Shown in pieces: positions 28,750 through 35,667 of a stretch of DNA of 64,000 nt; position 1 is the first letter of the stretch; each line of letters opens with the position of its first letter. The stretch covers positions 3,469,501-3,533,500 of the forward strand of contig NZ_CP125378.1 of the NCBI RefSeq assembly GCF_034008635.1. The letters are read 5' to 3'. The position numbers were made by a program, and so were the translations under genes. The notes below the pieces were generated by a model. It was not told the DNA's origin. It did not search any database and was given only the letters and a program-made list of their open reading frames with translations. The DNA is from Pseudomonas sp. P8_229 (GTDB taxonomy: Bacteria; Pseudomonadota; Gammaproteobacteria; Pseudomonadales; Pseudomonadaceae).

Positions 28750-28987
28750 GAAGGAACTCGCTTGGAAATATGCTGAACGCGCCGGGCTCTCGCCCTCTTT
28801 ACTGTTGCCTGCGGCAAGGTTGCATCATTGCGGCACCGACTGACAAGAGAGATGAAGGCCAAGTGCTATAAGAATATGTCGGCCGCCCAAGGCATTTCTC
28901 CAGCGCGCGTTGCAAAGTAATGCGATTGAACTCCTGAAGTACCATTCCAGAGCGGTTTGTGCGCGGGAACGGCATTTTTTCATAGCT

Positions 28988-30397
28988 TCAGCGCAGGGTG
29001 ATTTCGGTCGATTGCAGGCGTTTGCCATCACGATCATGGTAATTGACCTGAATGGCTCCAGCGTCGACCAGCAGATGGGCGAAGTTGTCTTCGCTGACCA
29101 CTGCGCTGGTCAACTCATGCTGATAGTCGCCCGCTGCGGTGCGCACCAGCGGCTGATCGAGAATGAACGTCGACGCCGTGGCGTAGGGCAGCAGCTTGCT
29201 GTTGCAAAACGGCGAGGAAACGATGGTGTGGACTTCGAAGTCCGGGTCTTCGCTGTGGGTCAGGCGCGCGGTCAGCGAGCCGTGCACGTCGCCGGAAACA
29301 AACACGACATTCCTGATCCGTTGGGTGCGGATGGTTTCCAGCAGGCGCAGACGCTGTTCGGGGAAGGCTTGCCAGGCGTCGTCACCCAGCCGTTTGCGAT
29401 CCGGGTAGAACATCACGCTGGTCACGACGAATTTGACCCGTGCCGCACTGTTGGTCAGCCATGTGAGTAGCGCCTGCTCCTGCTCAACATCGAGTACGCG
29501 GCGATCAGCGGCGGACAAGTTGCGCCGGGTGCGACTGTCGGTCACGAACCATTCAACATCACCGTCGTTGAATTGATACCAGTAGTGCTCGAGTTTTGCC
29601 CGGTTCACTGTGTCGTTAGTTGTCAGTTGATGCGCAGGACTGTGGCTGGCTTGATAAATCTCATAAGCCGCCATGGCGTTGGAATATAACTCGTTGTCTG
29701 ATCTTTCGGCATTCGCCGGCCAGTTATCTTCGATTTCGTGATCATCAAGAATCATGTAAGTCGAGGTACCAGCCATCAATCGCTGAATATTGGGCTGCGA
29801 GAATGCCGCACGGTACTTACTGAGGATCTCCTTGTATTCGCGATCGGGTGCGAACCGATTAAGGTCGTCGACATAAATCTGATCGCCAGTCATCAGCGTG
29901 GCGCTGATCGGCGGTTGCGCACCTTCAATCAACTGGTTGATGGAAGCGAAGATCCGGTCACCGAGGTGGGGCAGGGTCGGGATGCCGGCGGTCATGCGCA
30001 AATAGCGGCAAGAGCCGACGATGTAAGCCCGAGGCTGCAGGGCCTGGCTGGAGCGAGTGCGCAGGCGGTAGATTTCCCGGGGCCACTGTAGCGGCAGCTC
30101 GGCCACACTGTTCACGGTATGCACCGGATTCATCGGGCTGAACCAGCCGGTCTGGTATTCGTATTCGGTGTCGCTGCTCAGGTTGTTAAGCGCGAACACT
30201 TGCGTCATGTCGCGCAATGAACCGAGTTCGGCAAAAATACTGGCTGACCACTGCTGTGTGCCTGCTGCCCGGTAACGGATCGCCGCAAATACCCGCGCAG
30301 GGCCCTGATTGTCTGCGCGCATAAATATTCGTGCATGGTTAGTTGTAGTGTGGCCGATGATCGGGCCAATAGTCGGTTTGAACATATTCGAATCCAT
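28988..30397 (-). CDS. PhoD-like metallophosphatase, no signal peptide
   Basis: The 469-residue protein belongs to the PhoD/alkaline phosphatase D-like metallophosphoesterases. Metal-site motifs are clear: IVGSCRYLR, LMTGDQIYVDD, MILDDHEIEDNW and VFVSGDVHGSLTA. An N-terminal Fn3-like segment (about 10-100) precedes the catalytic part. Unlike classical PhoD there is no Tat or Sec signal peptide, so a cytosolic role is likely and the substrate is unknown. The start is uncertain: ATG at 30397 or the in-frame ATG 12 nt later, neither with a convincing ribosome binding site. Composition is more AT-rich than neighbouring genes, and so is the upstream region. PAO1 has, from memory, no gene here, so this may be a lineage-specific insertion. 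Confidence 0.85.
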   Translation of the reverse strand: MDSNMFKPTIGPIIGHTTTNHARIFMRADNQGPARVFAAIRYRAAGTQQWSASIFAELGSLRDMTQVFALNNLSSDTEYEYQTGWFSPMNPVHTVNSVAELPLQWPREIYRLRTRSSQALQPRAYIVGSCRYLRMTAGIPTLPHLGDRIFASINQLIEGAQPPISATLMTGDQIYVDDLNRFAPDREYKEILSKYRAAFSQPNIQRLMAGTSTYMILDDHEIEDNWPANAERSDNELYSNAMAAYEIYQASHSPAHQLTTNDTVNRAKLEHYWYQFNDGDVEWFVTDSRTRRNLSAADRRVLDVEQEQALLTWLTNSAARVKFVVTSVMFYPDRKRLGDDAWQAFPEQRLRLLETIRTQRIRNVVFVSGDVHGSLTARLTHSEDPDFEVHTIVSSPFCNSKLLPYATASTFILDQPLVRTAAGDYQHELTSAVVSEDNFAHLLVDAGAIQVNYHDRDGKRLQSTEITLR

Positions 30398-30561
30398 TCG
30401 AGTAAGTTTTATGTTTTGTTAATAACATGGGGGATTTGTTATTTAACTAGAGGGCCGAAGGTTAGTTGCCTGCCGGCAAAAAATATCGAGGCGAAGTGGA
30501 CTGCGTTCGTAGCTTAAGTAAGCCGAACGTGTAGGAAGGGGCGCTGCTTTTGGTTTCAGGC

Positions 30562-30590
30562 AAAAAAAGCCCCGTCAAACTGACGGGGTT
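30562..30590 (-). terminator. Rho-independent terminator downstream of aceF
   Basis: On the minus strand, CCCCGTCA pairs with TGACGGGG around a 3-nt loop and is followed by a run of seven T residues (30568-30562). It lies about 70 nt beyond the aceF stop and is the stronger of two stem-loops there. Confidence 0.92.
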
Positions 30591-30627
30591 GAGGTACGAG
30601 CGTGTGGCGCTCGAAAACGTGAAACAC

Positions 30628-30657
30628 AAGCGGCCCTCCGTTGCCGGAGGGCCGCTT
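30628..30657 (-). terminator. Proximal stem-loop after aceF
   Basis: AAGCGGCCCTCCG (30628-30640) pairs perfectly with CGGAGGGCCGCTT (30645-30657) around TTGC. The sequence after it on the minus strand is only moderately T-rich. It starts 5 nt beyond the aceF stop and probably protects the mRNA end or assists the terminator at 30562. Confidence 0.7.
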
Positions 30658-30661
30658 GGGA

Positions 30662-32626
30662 TTACAGCAGGATGGTGCGGATGTCCGCCAGCAGGCTGCC
30701 CAGACGCTGGGTGAAGCGTGCGGCAGCGGCGCCGTTGATCACACGGTGATCGTAGGACAACGACAGCGGCAGCATCAGTTTCGGCTGGAAGGCTTTGCCG
30801 TCCCAGACTGGCTGGATGGTTGCCTTGGATACACCGAGGATCGCCACTTCCGGCGCGTTGACGATCGGCGTGAAGCCGGTGCCGCCAATGTGGCCGAGGC
30901 TGGAAATGGTGAAGCAGGCGCCTTGCATGTCGTCAGCGGTGAGCTTCTTGTCGCGGGCTTTGGCAGCCAGCGCAGCGGCTTCGGCTGCCAGTTGCAACAG
31001 GCTCTTCTGGTCGACGTTCTTGATGACCGGTACCAGCAGGCCATCTGGAGTGTCGACGGCGAAGCCGATGTTGACGTACTTCTTGCGGATAATCGCTTTG
31101 CCGCTTGGCGCCAGCGAACTGTTGAAGTCCGGCAGCTCCTTGAGCATGTGTGCGCACGACTTGAGCAGCAGCGGCAGGATGGTCAGCTTGACGCCGGCCT
31201 TCTCTGCAACGGCTTTCTGGGCCACGCGGAACGCTTCCAGCTCGGTGATATCAGCCGAGTCGAACTGAGTCACGTGCGGGATGTTCAGCCAGCTGCGGTG
31301 CAGGCTCGACGCGCCGATTTGCATCAGGCGAGTCATCGGCACTTCTTCGATTTCGCCGAAACGGCTGAAATCGACGACCGGAATCGGCGGGATGCCCGCG
31401 CCACCGGTTGCGCCAGCAGCAGCGGCCGGTGCTTCCTTGGCCTTCTGCATCATCGCTTTGACGTAAACCTGCACGTCTTCTTTCAAGATACGACCGTGCG
31501 GGCCGCTGGCGCCGACAGCGTTCAGCTCGACGCCGAACTCACGGGCCAGTTGACGCACGGCTGGGCCGGCGTGAACTTTTGCGCCCGGTTTCGCTGGCGT
31601 AGCAGCCGGTGCGGCGGCTGGAGCGGCAGCAGGTGCAGGCGCAGCGGCAGCCGGAGCAGCAGCGGCTGAAGCACTTGGAGCAGCAGCCGCAGCTGGAGCC
31701 GGGGCAGCAGCAGGCGCTGCGCCTTTGACTTTCAGCTTGAGGATCAGGTCGCCAGTACCGACTTCGTCGTCCAGCTTGATCGAAACACTTTCCACCACGC
31801 CTGCGGCAGGCGACGGGATTTCCATGCTCGCCTTGTCGGATTCCAGAGTGATCAGCGACTGGTCGGCTTCAACGCTGTCGCCAGCCTTGACCAACACTTC
31901 GATGATCTTGGCTTTGCCAGCCGAGCCGATGTCCGGAACGTGGATGTCCTGAACGCTGTCGGCCACTGGAGCAGCCGGGGCTGCTGCAGGAGCAGGTGCA
32001 GCGGCCGGAGCAGCAGCTTGAGCCGGAGCGGCAGTCGCAGGGGCCGCAGCACCCGCCACTTCCAGATCCAGGATCAGGTCGCCAGTGCCGACTTCGTCGT
32101 TGAGCTTGACGCTGATGGCCTTGACCACGCCAGCGGCAGGCGACGGGATTTCCATGCTGGCCTTGTCGGATTCCAGGGTGATCAGCGATTGATCAGCTTC
32201 GACCTTGTCGCCGACCTTGACCTGGATCTCGATGATCTGCGCCTTGCCCGACGAACCGATGTCCGGCACGTGCACTTGCTGAACCGACGCGGCAGCAGGG
32301 GCAGCGGCAGGCGCGGCAGCAGGAGCAGCAGCCGGTTTGGCTTCAGCTTTTGCCGCCGGTGCAGCGGCAGGCGCAGGAGCCGCTTGCGCGGCGCCCTCGA
32401 CTTCCAGCTCAAGCAGTTCGTCGCCTTCTTTCAGACGGTCGCCCAGCTTCACTTTCAGGCTTTTGATGACGCCGGCTTTCGGGGCCGGCACTTCCATGCT
32501 GGCCTTGTCCGATTCCAGGGTCAGGATGCTCTGGTCGGCTTCGATACGGTCGCCGACCTTCACAAACAGTTCAATTACTTCACCTTCACCGCTGCCGATG
32601 TCAGGTACGCGAATGAGTTCGCTCAC
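30662..32626 (-). CDS. aceF: Pyruvate dehydrogenase E2 (dihydrolipoamide acetyltransferase)
   Basis: This 654-residue core subunit of the pyruvate dehydrogenase complex transfers acetyl groups to CoA. Three lipoyl domains are visible, each with the ESDKASME motif; the lipoylated lysines are K41, K155 and K265. Ala/Pro-rich flexible linkers separate them. A peripheral-subunit binding domain lies at about 351-390 (GPAVRQLAREFGVEL). The catalytic domain ends with SLSYDHRVINGAAAARF, which holds the active-site His. The second and third lipoyl domains are very similar in protein and DNA sequence. From memory the P. aeruginosa protein has only two (547 residues), so a domain duplication is likely. 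It starts 11 nt after aceE. No E3 gene is adjacent. Confidence 0.97.
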   Translation of the reverse strand: MSELIRVPDIGSGEGEVIELFVKVGDRIEADQSILTLESDKASMEVPAPKAGVIKSLKVKLGDRLKEGDELLELEVEGAAQAAPAPAAAPAAKAEAKPAAAPAAAPAAAPAAASVQQVHVPDIGSSGKAQIIEIQVKVGDKVEADQSLITLESDKASMEIPSPAAGVVKAISVKLNDEVGTGDLILDLEVAGAAAPATAAPAQAAAPAAAPAPAAAPAAPVADSVQDIHVPDIGSAGKAKIIEVLVKAGDSVEADQSLITLESDKASMEIPSPAAGVVESVSIKLDDEVGTGDLILKLKVKGAAPAAAPAPAAAAAPSASAAAAPAAAAPAPAAAPAAAPAATPAKPGAKVHAGPAVRQLAREFGVELNAVGASGPHGRILKEDVQVYVKAMMQKAKEAPAAAAGATGGAGIPPIPVVDFSRFGEIEEVPMTRLMQIGASSLHRSWLNIPHVTQFDSADITELEAFRVAQKAVAEKAGVKLTILPLLLKSCAHMLKELPDFNSSLAPSGKAIIRKKYVNIGFAVDTPDGLLVPVIKNVDQKSLLQLAAEAAALAAKARDKKLTADDMQGACFTISSLGHIGGTGFTPIVNAPEVAILGVSKATIQPVWDGKAFQPKLMLPLSLSYDHRVINGAAAARFTQRLGSLLADIRTILL

Positions 32627-32637
32627 AAAATGTCTCC

Positions 32638-35283
32638 TCAGCAGTCCAGTGGGTTGCGTTTTTCCGGGTCGATGCCGAATTTGACGATGGCCTCAGCCAC
32701 GACTTTAGGTTCGATATCACCACGGTCAGCCAGTGCTTCCAGGGCTGCCAACACCACGAAATGACGGTCGACTTCGAAGAAATGACGCAGTTTCTTGCGG
32801 CTGTCGCTGCGGCCGAAACCGTCGGTGCCCAGGACTTTGAATTCCTTGGACGGTACCCACTGACGGATCTGCTCGGCGAACAGTTTCATGTAGTCGGTAG
32901 ACGCGATGACCGGACCCTTACGGCCGTTCAGGCACTCTTCGACGTAGCTCAGCTTAGGCTTCTGGCCCGGCTTCAGACGGTTGCTGCGCTCGACAGCGAG
33001 GCCGTCGCGACGCAGTTCGTTGAAGCTGGTAACGCTCCACACGTCGGCGCCAACGTTGAACTCTTCACGCAGAATCTTCGCCGCTTCACGGACTTCACGC
33101 AGGATGGTGCCGGAGCCCATCAGCTGTACGTGGTGCGCCGCATCGCGGGTGTCTTCTTCGAGCAGGTACATGCCTTTCTTGATGCCTTCTTCGGCACCGG
33201 CCGGCATGGCTGGCTGCTGGTACGACTCGTTCATCACGGTGATGTAGTAGAAGATGTCCTGTTGCTCTTCGGTCATCTTCTTCATGCCGTCCTGAATGAT
33301 CACCGCCAGCTCGTAGCCGTAGGTTGGATCGTAGGTGCGGCAGTTCGGGATGGTCGCGGCCAGCAGGTGGCTGTGACCGTCTTCGTGTTGCAGGCCTTCA
33401 CCGTTCAGGGTGGTACGGCCGGCGGTGCCACCGATCAGGAAGCCACGGGTGCGGCTGTCGCCAGCGGCCCAAGCCAGGTCACCAATACGCTGGAAGCCGA
33501 ACATCGAGTAGAAGATGTAGAACGGCAGCATCGGCTGGTTATGGCTGGAGTACGAAGTACCGGCAGCGATGAACGAGCTCATGGCGCCCGCTTCGTTGAT
33601 GCCTTCTTCAAGGATCTGACCTTTCTGGTCTTCCTTGTAGAACATCACCTGGTCTTTATCGACTGGCTCGTAGAGCTGGCCGACGGACGAGTAGATGCCC
33701 AACTGACGGAACATGCCTTCCATACCGAAGGTACGGGCTTCGTCCGGGATGATCGGCACGATGCGCGGGCCGATTTCCTTGTCCTTGACCAGTTGTGCGA
33801 GGATCCGCACGAAAGCCATGGTGGTGGAGATTTCACGGTCGCCCGAACCATCGAGGATGGCTTTGAGGGTGTCCAGATCCGGCGTCGGCACGCTGAAGCT
33901 CTGTGCGCGGCGCTGTGGAACGAAACCGCCCAGTGCAGTGCGACGCTCGCTGAGGTAGCGGGCTTCGGCGCTGTTTGGCTCTGGCTTGAAGAACGGCAGG
34001 TTCTCCAGTTCTTCGTCCTTGACCGGGATGTCGAAACGATCGCGGAACAACTTCAGGCTGTCGACGTCGACTTTCTTGGTGTTGTGCGCAGTGTTTTTCG
34101 CTTCGCCGGCACCGGTGCCATAACCTTTGATGGTCTTGGCGAGGATGACAGTCGGTTGTTCTTTGTGATTGACCGCTTCGTGGTACGCCGCGTAGACCTT
34201 GTACGGGTCGTGGCCGCCACGGTTGAGTTTCCAGATCTCGTCGTCGGACAGATCAGCAACCATCGCCTTGAGTTCTGGCGTGTTGAAGAAGTGTTCACGG
34301 ACGAACGCGCCGTCTTTGGCTTTGTAGTTCTGGTACTCGCCGTCGATGACTTCGTCCATGCGACGTTGCAGGATGCCGTCGACGTCTTTGGCCAGCAGTG
34401 GGTCCCAGAAACGGCCCCAGATGACTTTGGTCACGTTCCACTGAGCACCGCGGAACACGCCTTCGAGTTCCTGGATGATCTTGCCGTTGCCGCGAACCGG
34501 GCCGTCGAGGCGCTGCAGGTTGCAGTTGATGACGAAGATCAGGTTGTCCAGTTTCTCGCGGCCGGCCAGGGAGATCGCGCCCAGGGATTCCGGCTCGTCG
34601 CACTCGCCGTCGCCCAGGAAGCACCAGACTTTCTGTTTGCCCGGCTGGATGAAACCGCGGTGTTCCAGGTACTTCATGAAGCGTGCCTGGTAGATCGCCT
34701 GGATCGGACCCAGACCCATGGATACGGTCGGGAACTGCCAGAAGTCAGGCATCAGCCAAGGGTGCGGGTAGGACGACAGGCCCTGACCGTCGACTTCCTG
34801 GCGGAAGTTGTTCATCTGGTCTTCGGTGATGCGGCCTTCCATGAACGCACGGGCGTAAACGCCTGGCGAGGTGTGGCCCTGGAAGTAGATCAGGTCGCCG
34901 CCGTGTTCGTCGGTCGGGGCCTGGAAGAAGTAGTTGAAGCCGATGTCATACAGGGTCGCACTGGAGGCGAAGCTGGAGATGTGACCACCCAGGTCAGAAT
35001 CTTTCAGGTTCGTACGCATTACCATGGCCATCGCGTTCCAGCGTACCAGCGAGCGAATGCGGCGTTCCATGAACAGGTCGCCAGGCATGCGTGCTTCGTG
35101 GGTTACCGGAATGGTGTTGCGGTAAGGCGTGGTGATGGCGTAAGGGAGCTGCGAGCCGCTGCGGGTCGCGAGTTCGCCCATACGGGTCATCAGATAGTGA
35201 GCACGGTCTTCGCCTTCTTTGTCGAGAACCGATTCCAGGGCGTCCAGCCATTCCTGGGTTTCGACGGGATCGAGGTCTTGCAT
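32638..35283 (-). CDS. aceE: Pyruvate dehydrogenase E1 component, homodimeric
   Basis: This 881-residue thiamine-diphosphate enzyme decarboxylates pyruvate and acetylates the E2 lipoyl groups. The ThDP-binding motif begins GDGECDEPES and runs to NLIFVINCNLQRLDGPV. Other E1p hallmarks are TSPGVYARAFMEGRITEDQ, KTIKGYGTGAGEAKNTAH and the C-terminal VLGTDGFGRSDSR. Length matches the family (about 885). It is the first gene of an aceE-aceF operon. Two palindromes with TGTAGT/ACTACA half-sites lie 112 and 164 nt upstream, so control by a specific regulator is likely. Confidence 0.98.
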   Translation of the reverse strand: MQDLDPVETQEWLDALESVLDKEGEDRAHYLMTRMGELATRSGSQLPYAITTPYRNTIPVTHEARMPGDLFMERRIRSLVRWNAMAMVMRTNLKDSDLGGHISSFASSATLYDIGFNYFFQAPTDEHGGDLIYFQGHTSPGVYARAFMEGRITEDQMNNFRQEVDGQGLSSYPHPWLMPDFWQFPTVSMGLGPIQAIYQARFMKYLEHRGFIQPGKQKVWCFLGDGECDEPESLGAISLAGREKLDNLIFVINCNLQRLDGPVRGNGKIIQELEGVFRGAQWNVTKVIWGRFWDPLLAKDVDGILQRRMDEVIDGEYQNYKAKDGAFVREHFFNTPELKAMVADLSDDEIWKLNRGGHDPYKVYAAYHEAVNHKEQPTVILAKTIKGYGTGAGEAKNTAHNTKKVDVDSLKLFRDRFDIPVKDEELENLPFFKPEPNSAEARYLSERRTALGGFVPQRRAQSFSVPTPDLDTLKAILDGSGDREISTTMAFVRILAQLVKDKEIGPRIVPIIPDEARTFGMEGMFRQLGIYSSVGQLYEPVDKDQVMFYKEDQKGQILEEGINEAGAMSSFIAAGTSYSSHNQPMLPFYIFYSMFGFQRIGDLAWAAGDSRTRGFLIGGTAGRTTLNGEGLQHEDGHSHLLAATIPNCRTYDPTYGYELAVIIQDGMKKMTEEQQDIFYYITVMNESYQQPAMPAGAEEGIKKGMYLLEEDTRDAAHHVQLMGSGTILREVREAAKILREEFNVGADVWSVTSFNELRRDGLAVERSNRLKPGQKPKLSYVEECLNGRKGPVIASTDYMKLFAEQIRQWVPSKEFKVLGTDGFGRSDSRKKLRHFFEVDRHFVVLAALEALADRGDIEPKVVAEAIVKFGIDPEKRNPLDC

Positions 35284-35394
35284 GGCTTGCTCCAGGGCGG
35301 AAAGGCTTCCAGAATCGGTTGCCTGAGTTTGCGACTGGCCTTGTGGGCAGACGATTTAAAATTCTTGGATTGCCGACAGGTTGTTTCGGCGGCG

Positions 35395-35409
35395 TGTAGT
35401 TTTACTACA
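35395..35409. promoter_or_regulatory. Operator-like palindrome 1 upstream of aceE
   Basis: TGTAGTTTTACTACA is a perfect palindrome, TGTAGT-N3-ACTACA. Its centre at 35402 is 52 bp from the centre of a second copy, about five helical turns. It lies in the 384-nt divergent aceE-glnE gap. The rest of that gap shows no credible gene; a 65-codon frame touching glnE was rejected. Confidence 0.7.
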
Positions 35410-35446
35410 AATCTTTGAGCATTTCAGCCTTTCGGATGTATAGACG

Positions 35447-35461
35447 AGTAGTAAAACTACA
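35447..35461. promoter_or_regulatory. Operator-like palindrome 2 upstream of aceE
   Basis: AGTAGTAAAACTACA matches TGTAGT-N3-ACTACA with one outer mismatch. Its central 13 bp (GTAGTAAAACTAC) is the exact reverse complement of the core of the first site. The regulator is not identified; the half-site does not match the PdhR operator I know from E. coli. Confidence 0.65.
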
Positions 35462-35667
35462 GATGAAAGGCTTGTGGCCTCCGACTGCGTTGTGAGAATA
35501 ATCGTTAAGGTTGGTCGATTGCCATCCATAAAAGGTGAAACTTTGATGCTGGGTGCTAAAGAAGAAGAAATTTCAGCTATTTCTAACTTTTGTTCGACAG
35601 TCCTTCGCGTAGCGGGTTTTCATCATTCACTACAAGCGGCCATTTACACGCCGATCAAGGATAGACC

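Noticed and set aside
32761..35418. 885-codon plus-strand frame opposite aceE
   Set aside because: aceE shows complete pyruvate dehydrogenase motifs; the opposite frame is a low-complexity shadow.
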